Assembly (NCBI GenBank): GCA_050730655.1
Contig: JBOHNL010000017.1
Location: 62,001-126,000, forward strand
Direction: 5' to 3'
Length of the DNA stretch: 64,000 bases
Source of the DNA: JAFEBO01 sp050730655
Lineage (GTDB): Bacteria > Planctomycetota > Phycisphaerae > Phycisphaerales > UBA1924
Shown: piece after piece, positions 33,502 to 42,967 of the stretch
How positions within the stretch are numbered: position 1 is the stretch's first letter
Layout of the letters: each line of letters opens with the position of its first letter
Made by a program: the position numbers and the translations under genes
The notes under the pieces: generated by a model
The model's database searches: none
Told to the model about the DNA's origin: nothing
What the model saw: only the letters and a program-made list of their open reading frames with translations

Positions 33502-33998
33502 GTGAAGCTGCGCGCGAAAATACGAAAGACCATGAAGTGGGGCGGCGCGCTGGTATTTGTGTTGCGGGTGACCGCCGGGATTTGGAGCGGCAGGTGCGCC
33601 GTGGAGTGGTACCCACTGCGTGGGTGGATATTCATGCTGCGAGCCGGGGCGCTTCAGTTTGTATCGGACGATCCTGAAAACTTTGGTGATTCAGCCGCGG
33701 CTTGGTACAGCTTCGATGGGGTTATGACATCAAACCGTGGGGATTTTTGTGGCTACCCGGAGTTCATAGCTGGGTCGAAGGAAGTCAGATATGGATTCCG
33801 CTTTGGACCGTCGCCGTCCCGGTGTTCCTTGCGACCGGCGCGGTGTGGAGACTGGACGCAGTTGCTCGCAGACACGCGCGTGCGGGTGTATGTGTCCGGT
33901 GTGGATATGACCGGACCGGTTTGAAGCAAGATGTGGCATGCCCAGAGTGTGCAGCAATCCACGATGCCGGGGCTGCCGCCGTTGGAATTCCCCGCTGA
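33502..33998 (+). pseudogene. frameshifted membrane protein with C-terminal CPECA zinc ribbon
   Basis: The GTG at 33502 begins a protein with one helix (WGGALVFVLRVTAGIW) and an ectodomain up to about SAAAWY near 33705. The family's second half (VEGSQIWIPLWTVAVPVFLATGAVW, then CVRCGYDRTGLKQDVACPECAAIH) continues in another frame to 33998. A single frameshift between about 33705 and 33790 would restore a protein of about 165 residues. It is a paralogue of the genes at 27863 and 28298. Confidence 0.6.
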
Positions 33999-34240
33999 GA
34001 ACCGGGAAAAGGGCGCTGTTGGGGATTCGTGGAAATGCAGGCTTGGAGCTTGGGTTTGATAGGACGTAACGGCGCGCGAATCGGGTACCTGTTCGGGGTT
34101 ATGCCCGTTCGGTCGGTTTTCCCTTGCTTCGACCCCCCCAGATCAATTAGTTTGGTATTGGAGGCAGTGAGGAAGTGCCTTTCGCCCGGCAGGCTAAACG
34201 ACTGTTGGGTGTGGCTGTCCAAATAGAGGATGCAATCACA

Positions 34241-36901
34241 ATGAAGTCGACCCGCACGATTCGCGCCGGCTGGGCGCACACTTTGACGCTTGGGGCGCTG
34301 GCGGTGGTGAGTGCCGCGGGAGCGATGATGACGGTGAGGCCGGGAACTGCAAGTTCCGGTCTTGAGGCGAAGGCAAGCGAGCTGAATGTCGCTTTTCTGG
34401 ATGATGCAAAGGTCGCAATCGCCTCCCTTCCCTCAATCCCTTCCCTGGAGCAACCGGCGCCGAAGGGCGCGATGTTCGCGGGGCTGGGGGAGATACTCGC
34501 GAAGGTGGATGATGCGCATCGCGCGATGATCGAGAAGCGGATCGAGACGACGATGGCGAAGAACGCGCCGGCGAAGATGAGCGCGTGCTTCGCGCCGGGG
34601 ACGCCGCAGGACGTGATGGAAGCGTTCCGCGCGACCGAGGCGCGGCTGAATCACTTTGATGATCGGTTCCAGATCGCGCCGCGCTGGACGTCGACGGCCA
34701 TGACGCCGGGCGGATCGGCGCTGGGCAAGCCGGTGACGCTGACGTGGTCGATCGTGCCGGATGGAACGTTTGTCGAAGGGTTCAACGGCGAGCCGGATGC
34801 GCCGTCGAATCTACGGGCGTATCTGAACGGAATCTACGGCAGCCAGGCGGTGTGGCAGCCGGTGCTCCAGTCGGTGTTTGACCGCTGGCAGCAGGTGAGC
34901 GGGTTGAAGTACGTGTACGAACCGAACGACGACGGCGCGGCGCTGCAGGAGCCGGGCGGAGGCGGGAGCCCGTTCTTCGGCGTGGTGGGCGTGCGGGGCG
35001 ATGTGCGCATCTCGGGGCACACGATCGACGGCAACTCGAACGTGCTGGCGTACAACTTTTATCCGGATCCCAACGACGCCGTGGGCGGCGACATGGTGAT
35101 CGATACGGGCGACAACTTCTTTACGAACACGGCGGGCAATTCGGTCGCGCTCCGCGACGTGATGATGCACGAGCACGGACACGGCATCGGGCAGGCGCAC
35201 GTGTGCCCGATCGAGACGACAAAGTTGATGGAGCCGTTTGTCGCGACGAACTTCGACGGGCCTCGGCACGACGACATCCGGCATGCGCAGTACTCGTACG
35301 GCGATATCAACGAGCCGAATGATTTCGCGGCGCAGGCGACGAACATCGGCTCGCTGGATTGCTCGAGCAAGAGCATCGGCGACATGCCGGCGCCGGCGGG
35401 GTTGAACGCTGGCGCGATCACCGAGACGCCGGTCGCATCGACGGTGTCGCTCTCGGATTCGAACGATCAGGATTTCTATCGCTTGACCGTCGCGAGCGCG
35501 GCGTCGATCAGTCTGACGGCGACGCCGCTGGGTTTGCAGTACGACGATTCGGCGCAGGCCTGCTCGGGCGGGAGCGGCTCGTGCTGCTCGGGAAATCCGA
35601 TCAATTCGCTCGCGATGGTCGATCTTGCGGTGAACATTCTGAAGGCGGACGGCACGACGCTGGTCGCGTCTGCGGACGCGGGGGGCGAGGGCGAGAAGGA
35701 AGTGCTGACGGATATTGTCCTGCCGACGGCGGGGACGTATTACATCCAGGTGAAGGCGGCGGGCGCGATTTCTAACGCGCAGTTCTATCACCTCGATGTG
35801 TCGGCGAAACCGGCGACGGTGCTTGCCGGGTTGACGGGCGATTCGGATATTGAGGTTCCGGCCGGCGAACTGGTTCCGGTCGGCTTGAAGATCAACAACG
35901 GCACCGAAACCTTCAACCCCGCGACGAGCCACTTCTTTTACAGCATCAACAACGGCGCGACGTTTGTGGAAGCGCCGATCTACAGCCAGGGCGGCGGCGG
36001 ATATATCGCGGCGCTCGCGGATGTGCCGTGCGGGACGACGATCCCGTTCTATGTTGAAGTGCGCTCGACGGTGGGGAGCCTGGTGCGCCTGCCGTGTTCA
36101 GGAACGTACACGCCCCGCGCGGGAAGCGTGTTCAACAGCTACACCACCGATTTCACGAGCAACGCGGGCTGGACGGTCGGGCCGAACACGGCGACGACGG
36201 GGATCTGGGACGATGTCGCGCCGATCGGTTCGGCGGCACAGCCGGGCGCGGACCACACGGGGCCGGGTGGGAAGTGCTTTGTCACCGGGCAGGGCGCGAT
36301 CAGCAACGGCGCCGGCGCGTTCGATGTGGATGGAGGCAGCACGCTGCTCACCAGCCCCACGATCAATCTCGCCGGGACGCAGGATGCGGAAGTTTCGTAC
36401 TGGCGCTGGTATTCGACGGGAGCGGGCAGCGCGCCGTATGCAGATACGTTTGTCGTGCAGGCTTCGATCAACGGCGGCACCACGTGGGTGACGGCGGAAA
36501 CAGTTGGCCCGGGCAGCGTGACCGATCTGAATGTGAATCCGGGCTGGCGCTTCAAGAGCTTCAAGCTCTCAAGCATCGGGCTGACGCCGAGCGCGAACTT
36601 CAAGATGCGGTTCAATGCGCAGGACACGGGGTCGGGCTCGGTGGTCGAGGCGGCGCTTGATGATTTCACCGTGAAGTCGTTCGCGTGTGCGCAGGTCGTC
36701 TGGTGCAAGGGAGATCTGAATCTCGACGGTCTGGTGGATGATTCGGATTTCGTGATCTTTGTTAGCGCGTACAACATGCTCGACTGCGCCGATCCGTCGA
36801 TGCCGGCGGGGTGTCCTTCGGATATCAACGGGGACAAACTGGTGGACGATGCGGACTTTGTGCTGTTTGCCGCGGCGTATAATGCGCTGCTGTGTCCGTG
36901 A
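34241..36901 (+). CDS. secreted matrixin-like zinc metalloprotease with dockerin
   Basis: About 886 residues from ATG 34241 (AGAGGA upstream). A signal peptide (AHTLTLGALAVVSAAGAMM) is followed by a metzincin catalytic domain. The zinc signature is HEHGHGIGQAH near residue 308, with NSVALRDVMM before it. Further on are a pre-peptidase-C-like region (DQDFYRLTVASAASISLTATP) and a beta-sandwich/jelly-roll-like segment (TGIWDDVAPIGSAAQPG.., DVDGGSTLLTSPTINL). The C-terminal dockerin pair (DLNLDGLVDDSDF, DINGDKLVDDADF) ends LLCP. It is most likely an extracellular protease that degrades polymers or processes surface proteins. Confidence 0.85.
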   Translation: MKSTRTIRAGWAHTLTLGALAVVSAAGAMMTVRPGTASSGLEAKASELNVAFLDDAKVAIASLPSIPSLEQPAPKGAMFAGLGEILAKVDDAHRAMIEKRIETTMAKNAPAKMSACFAPGTPQDVMEAFRATEARLNHFDDRFQIAPRWTSTAMTPGGSALGKPVTLTWSIVPDGTFVEGFNGEPDAPSNLRAYLNGIYGSQAVWQPVLQSVFDRWQQVSGLKYVYEPNDDGAALQEPGGGGSPFFGVVGVRGDVRISGHTIDGNSNVLAYNFYPDPNDAVGGDMVIDTGDNFFTNTAGNSVALRDVMMHEHGHGIGQAHVCPIETTKLMEPFVATNFDGPRHDDIRHAQYSYGDINEPNDFAAQATNIGSLDCSSKSIGDMPAPAGLNAGAITETPVASTVSLSDSNDQDFYRLTVASAASISLTATPLGLQYDDSAQACSGGSGSCCSGNPINSLAMVDLAVNILKADGTTLVASADAGGEGEKEVLTDIVLPTAGTYYIQVKAAGAISNAQFYHLDVSAKPATVLAGLTGDSDIEVPAGELVPVGLKINNGTETFNPATSHFFYSINNGATFVEAPIYSQGGGGYIAALADVPCGTTIPFYVEVRSTVGSLVRLPCSGTYTPRAGSVFNSYTTDFTSNAGWTVGPNTATTGIWDDVAPIGSAAQPGADHTGPGGKCFVTGQGAISNGAGAFDVDGGSTLLTSPTINLAGTQDAEVSYWRWYSTGAGSAPYADTFVVQASINGGTTWVTAETVGPGSVTDLNVNPGWRFKSFKLSSIGLTPSANFKMRFNAQDTGSGSVVEAALDDFTVKSFACAQVVWCKGDLNLDGLVDDSDFVIFVSAYNMLDCADPSMPAGCPSDINGDKLVDDADFVLFAAAYNALLCP

Positions 36902-36904
36902 GGA

Positions 36905-36992
36905 AGGCCAGCTGTCAGCTATCAGCTTTCAGCCGGAGCGGGTGATACGGGGCTGTTATTCAATTGATTGGCTGACAGCTGAAGGCTGAGAG
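36905..36992. repeat. AGCTGTC/AGCTATC/AGCTTTC heptads, inverted pair
   Basis: CAGCTGTCAGCTATCAGCTTTCAGC begins about ten bases after the metalloprotease stop, and the inverse GGCTGACAGCTGAAGGCTGAGAG follows at about 36970, so the transcript could form a stem. Related runs lie after the stops of the genes at 43508 and 45123. Confidence 0.8.
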
Positions 36993-37028
36993 CCGAACGC
37001 CTTTTTTCGCTTCCACGGGAGTCACTGC

Positions 37029-37838
37029 ATGAGCTTTGTCACTCGATTCAGCGTTGCCGCCACGATGGGGTTGTCTGCGTTCGCCGGGGCGGCTTTGGAT
37101 CCGGCGGATTGGGCGGCGTGGAGCGTCGTCTCCGGAAGCCCGACGGATACGGTGACGGGGTCCATCTCGTCACCTTCGGGGCCGGTCGCGGTGAAGTACA
37201 CCGGCGAGATCTTTTTCGCGCAGATCAATAACACTGGTACGAATTTCTATTTTCCCGATGCGCCGTTTCTGAGTTACGCCGTGCCGAACGCGCCGCCTCG
37301 CGCGGATGTCATCGCGCTGCAGGGCGGGCCCGGGAGCGGCACGCACACCATCACGTTCGATCCGCCGGTGGACAACCCGATCATGGCGATCGTGAGTCTT
37401 GGGCAGCCGAGCATTGTGGTGACGTACGACTTCGATGTGCCGTTCACGATTCTCTCGTACGGGCCGGGTTACTGGGGCGGTCCGGGAACGCTGAACAACA
37501 TCGGCGGGCGCAGACTCACGGGCGTCGAGGGACACGGGACGATCCGATTCATCCGCAAGGGTGTCAGCAAGATCAGTTGGGCGGTTCCGAATCCGGAGAC
37601 CTGGCACGGGTTCACGATCGGGCTGGCGCGAACACCGCCGTGTCCGTGTGATCTGAACAGCGACGCGCTGGTGGATGATGCGGACTTCGTGATTTTTATC
37701 GAGGCGTACAACATCCTGGATTGTCTTGACCCGGCGATGCCGGCGCGGTGTCCGTCGGATTTCGATGGAGATTCGATGGTGGACGCGGCGGACTTTGAGA
37801 TCTTTGTGGTGGCGTATAACGAGTTGTTGTGTCCGTGA
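37029..37838 (+). CDS. secreted dockerin-type protein of unknown function
   Basis: 269 residues; GGGAG 9 bases before the ATG. A signal peptide (FSVAATMGLSAFAGAA) leads to a single beta-rich domain of about 180 residues (TVTGSISSPSGPVAVKYTGEIFF, HTITFDPPVDNPIMAIVSLG, GHGTIRFI), of the kind seen in planctomycetal exported proteins. No catalytic residues recognised. The dockerin motifs (DLNSDALVDDADF, DFDGDSMVDAADF) end LLCP. Same direction as the metalloprotease and sugar dehydrogenase genes around it. Confidence 0.75.
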   Translation: MSFVTRFSVAATMGLSAFAGAALDPADWAAWSVVSGSPTDTVTGSISSPSGPVAVKYTGEIFFAQINNTGTNFYFPDAPFLSYAVPNAPPRADVIALQGGPGSGTHTITFDPPVDNPIMAIVSLGQPSIVVTYDFDVPFTILSYGPGYWGGPGTLNNIGGRRLTGVEGHGTIRFIRKGVSKISWAVPNPETWHGFTIGLARTPPCPCDLNSDALVDDADFVIFIEAYNILDCLDPAMPARCPSDFDGDSMVDAADFEIFVVAYNELLCP

Positions 37839-38378
37839 AGATGAACACGGAACTCAGGATGCGGAGCGGGACGGTCTTTTATCACAGAGACGCTGAGGAA
37901 GAGAACGCGGAGTTGCGGAGTTTGGCGGAGGTGCGCGGAGGAAGGCAGACGAATGAAAGGCCTTCGCGTGAACGGGTCGAATTCGATGGGAGAGAAGTGG
38001 GTTGTGCTCTTTGAGCGGTGTCTGGTGTCGGGCGGGAATGAGTCTGGGGCATGACGAAACGAGAGCCGCATCGCGGCCGTCCATGAGCTTGAATTCATTG
38101 TCAAATTGAGAAGAATCACGCAGTTCGGCGCGGTCGTTCGCGCGCGGACTTACAGGCGTCACCGTCCGGCGTTTCTTGGCTAGCGCTACCGTAGATTTCG
38201 CGGGGTTGAGCGCTGAAGGCTTTTATGGATACCCTGGTTTTCCAGTTGTTTGTGATACAATACAACGTACTGATCTGTCCCTAGGAATTTGGAATCTCGG
38301 GCCATGGGTCCGCGGACCGATTGCGAGTTCGGGGGGACTTCGGAACGCAGTACATTCTGCTTTGCATTGGAGTTTGAC
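37839..38378. other. 540-base gene-free stretch
   Basis: Contains a degenerate CACAGAGACGCTGAGG repeat at about 37882-37900 and GA-rich low-complexity sequence. TGATACAAT at about 38252 could be a -10 element for the following gene, but no well-spaced -35 was seen. No coding evidence. Confidence 0.5.
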
Positions 38379-40151
38379 ATGTCGGTTCGTTGGACACTGT
38401 TCGTACTGGCGATGGCGATTTCGGGCGCGAGCGCGGCAACGTTCGCACTTCCCCTCGGCTTCGTCGATGAGCCGATCATCGGCGGTCTCGATCGTGCTGT
38501 CGGCGTCGCGTTCGCGCCCGATGGGCGCCTGTTTATCTGGGAAAAAGGGGGCAAAGTCTGGACCGTCGAAAACGGCGTGAAGTCCGCGTCGCCGATTCTT
38601 GATCTCACCAGCGAGGTGCGGAACTTTGGCGACTACGGGCTGCTGGGCTTTGCGCTCGATCCGGCGTTCGCGTCGAACGGGCGTCTCTATCTGCTGTACG
38701 CCGTCGACTATTACGACCTCGTAAATATGGACTTGCCCGGGTACAACCCGGCGGGGAGCCAGAGCCAGCGTGATTCGATCGGGCGCATTACCCGCTACAC
38801 GTGCAACGCGGCAGATGGATTCCATTCGATCGTGCCCGGTTCGCGCACCGTGCTGCTGGGTGAATCCCCGTCGACCGGGTTTCCGTTGATCTTTCAATCT
38901 CACGGCGTCGGCATGCTTGCGTTCGGACTCGATGGTTCGCTCTTCGCCGGCAGTGGTGATTCGGCAAACTTCAACTCGCTCGATACCGGTGGGCCGCAGG
39001 TCGGATCGAGCAATACGGCGCTCGCGGATGGGATCATCAAGCCCAAGGAAGATATCGGCGCGTTCCGCGCGCAGCTCATTGATTCGCTGGCGGGCAAGAT
39101 TGTCCGCATCAGCCCCGAAACCGGCGACGGCCTCGCGAGCAATCCGTTCTTTGATGCAGCGGCGCCGCGTGCCGCACGCTCGCGGGTCTGGGGGCTGGGC
39201 TTTCGCAACCCATACCGATTTTCGGTGAAGCCCAACTCGGACACACCCGCGAACAGCGCGGGCGTGCTTTATGTAGGCGATGTCGGTTACGAGCAGCACG
39301 AAGAGCTCACGATCGTGAAGCAAGGAGGCGTCAACGCGGGCTGGCCGCTCTTTGAAGGCCTTACCAACACGGCCGGCTATGCGACCGTCACGCCTCCGAT
39401 GAATCTCGATGCGCCCAACCCGCTTGCGAACGGAGGTAGCTGTGCCGCCTACTTCAATTTCCGCAACATGATCATTCAGGATTCGCTGAATGCGCCGTAC
39501 TGGCCCAATCCGTGCGACCCGTTCCAGCAGATTCCCGAAACGCTCAACCGCTTCCGGCACGTCCGCCCCGTTCTCGACTGGGGCCACGGCGGCGCGACTC
39601 GCGTTGCGACGTACATCGGAAACGGTCCGACGCAGGCGGATGTCACATCACCGAGTTCGCCGGTGCCCGGATATCAAATTCCCGGCAGCTGCGGGATCGG
39701 CGGCAACTGGTACACCGGATCGGCCTTCGGGCCGGTCTACAAGAACACGTACTTTGCCGGCGATTTCACCGGGAATCAGATCTTCAACGTTGTGCTCGAT
39801 GCCAACGACAGCCCCGTCGCCGTACGTCAATTCACCATCCCGCCTCAGCCGCCGGTTTTTATCGCGGCTAATCCGCAGGATGGCTGCCTCTACTACGTGG
39901 GGTATTCGTACAACACACCGACATCAACGCTGCGCCGGATCCGAAAGCTTCCTTGCCCGAGCGATTTGAACGGCGACGGTCAGGTCGATGACGGCGACTT
40001 TGTCTTGTTCGTCGAGGCGTACAACACGCTCGATTGTGCCGATCCGGCGATGGCTTCGGAATGCCCGGCCGATTTCAATCACGACGCGTTTGTTGATGAT
40101 GCCGACTTCGTGATCTTTATCACGGCGTACAACAACCTGTTGTGCGGGTAA
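38379..40151 (+). CDS. secreted glucose/sorbosone dehydrogenase-like protein with dockerin
   Basis: 590 residues; GGAG 8 bases before the ATG and a signal peptide ending ASAATF. A six-bladed propeller of the GSDH/PQQ-sugar-dehydrogenase family: GLDRAVGVAFAPDGRLFIWEKGGKV, then YGLLGFALDPAFASNGRLYLLY, the conserved WGLGFRNPYRFSV and GDVGYEQHEELTIV blade signatures, and a late GSCGIGGNWYTGSAFG. The family oxidises sugars with PQQ, though many members are uncharacterised. The dockerin pair (DLNGDGQVDDGDF, DFNHDAFVDDADF) ends LLCG, the only member here with Gly instead of Pro. Confidence 0.85.
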   Translation: MSVRWTLFVLAMAISGASAATFALPLGFVDEPIIGGLDRAVGVAFAPDGRLFIWEKGGKVWTVENGVKSASPILDLTSEVRNFGDYGLLGFALDPAFASNGRLYLLYAVDYYDLVNMDLPGYNPAGSQSQRDSIGRITRYTCNAADGFHSIVPGSRTVLLGESPSTGFPLIFQSHGVGMLAFGLDGSLFAGSGDSANFNSLDTGGPQVGSSNTALADGIIKPKEDIGAFRAQLIDSLAGKIVRISPETGDGLASNPFFDAAAPRAARSRVWGLGFRNPYRFSVKPNSDTPANSAGVLYVGDVGYEQHEELTIVKQGGVNAGWPLFEGLTNTAGYATVTPPMNLDAPNPLANGGSCAAYFNFRNMIIQDSLNAPYWPNPCDPFQQIPETLNRFRHVRPVLDWGHGGATRVATYIGNGPTQADVTSPSSPVPGYQIPGSCGIGGNWYTGSAFGPVYKNTYFAGDFTGNQIFNVVLDANDSPVAVRQFTIPPQPPVFIAANPQDGCLYYVGYSYNTPTSTLRRIRKLPCPSDLNGDGQVDDGDFVLFVEAYNTLDCADPAMASECPADFNHDAFVDDADFVIFITAYNNLLCG

Positions 40152-40162
40152 TGAGCGGCGCG

Positions 40163-41347
40163 TTACGCCGCTTTCCAGGTTCCGTTTTCCCAGCCGATGA
40201 CGACGTTGGTCACGTTCTGGTAGTAGATCTTCTTGAGAATGGATTCGCTCAGGCCGATGCCGCGGAGGGTGGGGCTGGAGAGATCGTGGTGCTTGGCCGG
40301 ATCGACCATCTTGAGGTCGGGGTCGGCGATGGGGCTTTCGCGGTCACCGACGGTTTCGAACATGGTTCGCAGCGCGAAATAGCGGCTGGCGTACAGATCG
40401 AACGCGACTTGCGGTGAGTCGGAGAGATCGCTCATTGGGCTCATGCGCTGCTGCTCGGGCGTCTTCTTGATGAGCTGGTCGTCCATCGTCACGATGTCGG
40501 AGCCGAAGAAGATGCGGTCCTGCCACTTGGTGAAGAACGCGACCAGCTCCTCGCGCGGGTGCCTGCTGAGTTCGCGCACGACCCATTTGGTGGCGCTCGT
40601 GTCAAGATAAAGATTGGGATGGCGCTCAAGCAGGCCGGAGAGGAAGTTGAGGTCTTCGGGGTTGCCGCCCATGTGTGCCGCGATCCACGGAACGGGGAAG
40701 CGCTTGAGCATTACTTCGAGCCCGCGGTAGTGTTCTTTCTTGACTCCGTACTTCTCGCGATCGGTGTACTTCGCGGTGAACCAGGTATCGGGATCGGCGG
40801 TGTGAGTCTTGATCATCATCCCGAGCGAGACGGCGAGCTCTGCCGCGGCAACACGCCACTTGCCGTCGAGTTGGACGAAGTCGTCGCGATCGGCCCCGGT
40901 AAACCACTCGCGGGTGCGCGGGGCGTTCCAGAGTTTGATCATGCGTGCGCCCTGCTCTTCGCGGAAGGCGCGGATCGTATCGAGATAGCCGGGGCCGAAG
41001 GCGTGTGCCTTGTCGGGAAGCGAGAAATTTGGGATGGCGACGAAGCGGACGGTGTCTTTGAGAATCTCGCGAACGGTTGGCGCTTCAGCAAGGCGCGTCT
41101 GCGAGTAGGTGAGGCGGACTCCGAACAGCCGCGCGGCGGACTCATAAATCTTGGTTGCTTCCTTGCCGTGGATATGCGTGTGGACGTCGACGATGCGCCC
41201 GGCGAGCGACTGATTGTGGGGGAATGCCGCGGCGTGGGCGGCGTAGTCGAGCGCGTGGAGATTGTGCGGGGACTTGATGGGCATGTGGACGGGTGTGGGG
41301 GCGGGCATAGAGATAGATTGTTCGGCGGGACTTGGATGCTCGGACAT
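40163..41347 (-). CDS. amidohydrolase family protein
   Basis: 394 residues from ATG 41347. The metal-binding HxH motif is in RIVDVHTHIHGK near residue 55. Later metal or catalytic positions are in MMIKTHTADPD, VPWIAAHMGGNPED (a histidine of the amidohydrolase_2 type) and IFFGSDIVTMDD (the final Asp). The arrangement fits the TIM-barrel amidohydrolase_2/COG2159 group, which includes decarboxylases and hydrolases; the substrate is unknown. No signal peptide, so cytoplasmic. It converges on the sugar dehydrogenase gene. Confidence 0.82.
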   Translation of the reverse strand: MSEHPSPAEQSISMPAPTPVHMPIKSPHNLHALDYAAHAAAFPHNQSLAGRIVDVHTHIHGKEATKIYESAARLFGVRLTYSQTRLAEAPTVREILKDTVRFVAIPNFSLPDKAHAFGPGYLDTIRAFREEQGARMIKLWNAPRTREWFTGADRDDFVQLDGKWRVAAAELAVSLGMMIKTHTADPDTWFTAKYTDREKYGVKKEHYRGLEVMLKRFPVPWIAAHMGGNPEDLNFLSGLLERHPNLYLDTSATKWVVRELSRHPREELVAFFTKWQDRIFFGSDIVTMDDQLIKKTPEQQRMSPMSDLSDSPQVAFDLYASRYFALRTMFETVGDRESPIADPDLKMVDPAKHHDLSSPTLRGIGLSESILKKIYYQNVTNVVIGWENGTWKAA

Positions 41348-41462
41348 GAAGAAGGATTCAAGGTGTCGGCGGTGCAAGGGGGGCCGTTTCGACGTCGGCC
41401 GGGCGGCCGATCATGCGGGCAATCCGTCAACTTCCTCCGGCCCGGAAGAAATGCGTGGAGCA

Positions 41463-42113
41463 TCATTTCGTCACGACATACTCATCCACCAGTTGCACGC
41501 TCGTTCCATCGGCCCGGGGCGACTTGATCTCGGCGCGGAGCGTGACTCGAAGATTCGCCGATGGAGCCGCGCTCACGATCCACTCGGGCAGGCCCGCGAG
41601 CGGGATGCGATAGGTGCGGGTCGCGGGGTCGTACAACTCGGCGTTGCGTTTGAGATCGGTGAGATCGATGTCGTAGTGGCGCTGCTGGATTTCGGGCGCG
41701 AAGGCGTCGGGGTTGTCGCCGTCGCGGGAAGTGGGCGGGTTGGCGACTGTGCCGCGGGCGGCGCTGGCGTTTGAGTTGGATCCGTAAAGAAGGATGACAA
41801 GCGGGCCGACGGCCTTGGTGCTGTCGCCCCAGGCATCGCGGAACTCGAGATGCGCGATGATGCGAACCTCGGCGGGCTTTGGTGTCGTGTCCTGCGGCGG
41901 GATGTTGTCTGCGGGCGACGGGCCGGTCGGGTTTGCGGGGGGCGAAGGGGGCGGGCTGCCACGCTCGATGTGCGTGAGCGGGTAGATGCGCATGGAAGTT
42001 GGGACGAAGGGCCAGCCGCCGGAGTTGGGGCTACCACGGAATGTGGGCGAGCCGGGGGTGTTGCAGGCGGCGAGGAGGAGAGTGATCGGGAGTAGGAGAA
42101 GGAAGCGGGGCAT
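41463..42113 (-). CDS. predicted lipoprotein
   Basis: 216 residues. Lipobox LLAAC at residues 13-17 after a hydrophobic leader (FLLLLPITL). A proline-rich linker (SPPPSPPANPTGPSPADN) precedes a domain beginning RIIAHLEFRDAWGDSTKAVGPLVILLYG and ending VTLRAEIKSPRADGTSVQLVDEYVV, beta-rich and unrecognised. Predicted membrane-anchored on the outer face of a membrane. It follows the phage head module on the same strand but its content looks cellular, not viral. Confidence 0.7.
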   Translation of the reverse strand: MPRFLLLLPITLLLAACNTPGSPTFRGSPNSGGWPFVPTSMRIYPLTHIERGSPPPSPPANPTGPSPADNIPPQDTTPKPAEVRIIAHLEFRDAWGDSTKAVGPLVILLYGSNSNASAARGTVANPPTSRDGDNPDAFAPEIQQRHYDIDLTDLKRNAELYDPATRTYRIPLAGLPEWIVSAAPSANLRVTLRAEIKSPRADGTSVQLVDEYVVTK

Positions 42114-42136
42114 GTGTGGGGAGTTTATCGAGTGCA

Positions 42137-42491
42137 GGGTGGAGGAACGGGAGTGCGGAACTCGGAGTGCGGAGCCGGAAGATCAGTGGCTGACCGTACG
42201 AGCCCGAGCGCTGCGCCGGGCAAAAGTGTGCGGGGCCCTTTGATTTTCGGAGCCTGCGTTGCAGATGCATGCAACGGCACCTTCGCTGCGCTCGGGCTCG
42301 TACGGCATGACCGCAGTGGCGAGATGCGGTTGGCGGGAACGGGAGTGCGGAACTTGGAGTGCGGAGCGGACTACCAGTGGCTGACCGTACGAGCCCAAGC
42401 GCAGCGCCGGGTTGAAGCGTGCGGGGGAAGGCGATCTTCGGTGTTTGCAGATGCGTGCACCATCGCTGTGCGTCGGGCACGTGCGGCATGG
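42137..42491. repeat. GTACGAGCC elements D and E with GTGCGGA heptads
   Basis: Element D spans 42191-42310, with ends ACCGTACGAGCCCGAGCG and CGCTCGGGCTCGTACGG. Element E spans 42381-42491 with a degenerate right end. Each is preceded by GAGTGCGGAACT/GAGTGCGGAGC heptads, the same composite order seen at 17841 and inside the terminase gene. Confidence 0.8.
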
Positions 42492-42536
42492 GCTGGGTCG
42501 TCTATTCGCGTGTTGTAGTTTGGATGCATCTGCCAC

Positions 42537-42571
42537 CCACCCCCAGCCCCCTCCCTCAGGGAGGGGGTTTC
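42537..42571. repeat. CCCTCCCTCAGGGAGGG hairpin repeat, copy 1
   Basis: The minus-strand stop codon of the small holin-like gene (42556-42558) lies inside the hairpin, so its last residues PKPPP are translated repeat. Other copies are at 45030-45062 and 46415-46445. Confidence 0.85.
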
Positions 42572-42825
42572 GGAATCGCGGCAAGTCGGTCGATGGCGCT
42601 GGCGAGCGTGCGCTGGCCTTCCTGGACTGCGGTCATCGCGGCGGTGCTGCGGTCGAGCGCGCCGAGGACGGCATCGAGTGTGCGGCGTTCCTGCATGAGG
42701 CGGTCGTGGGTTTCGGCGATTTGCTTTTCGCGGGTGGCGCTGGCGCGGCGTTCGGAGAGCCACATCCAGGCGACGAAACCGGCGAGGCCGAATTGGGACA
42801 GAATTGGAGTCAATGTGTCGTTCAT
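42556..42825 (-). CDS. small membrane/coiled-coil protein, holin- or XhlA-like
   Basis: 89 residues from ATG 42825 (an in-frame TTG at 42837 is possible). One hydrophobic segment (LSQFGLAGFVAWMWL) is followed by a helical, charged coiled coil (ERRASATREKQIAETHDRLMQERRTL..). This size and layout resemble phage holins or hemolysin XhlA-like proteins, and it is last in a row of phage head genes. Not enough to prove lysis function. Confidence 0.5.
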   Translation of the reverse strand: MNDTLTPILSQFGLAGFVAWMWLSERRASATREKQIAETHDRLMQERRTLDAVLGALDRSTAAMTAVQEGQRTLASAIDRLAAIPKPPP

Positions 42826-42849
42826 GGGATGTTTCAAAAGGCGAAGAGG

Positions 42850-42966
42850 TCACCACAGAGACACAGAGACACGGAGAAGAGAAGGGAACCGAGGAGGGTG
42901 ATGGTCTGATTGGACTGTCTTCAATCTCATTCCTCTCTGTGTCTCCGTGCCTCTGTGGTGAATGTC
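42850..42966. repeat. inverted pair of CACCACAGAGACACAGAG-type repeats
   Basis: The left arm CACCACAGAGACACAGAGAC is at 42851-42870; the right arm GTGTCTCCGTGCCTCTGTGG is at 42940-42959. About 70 bases separate them. The pair fills the gap between the genes at 42556 and 42968 and could fold into a long stem in the transcript. Confidence 0.85.
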
Positions 42967-42967
42967 T

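Noticed and set aside
38223..39587. 454-residue minus-strand ORF
   Set aside because: Antisense shadow of the sugar dehydrogenase gene.
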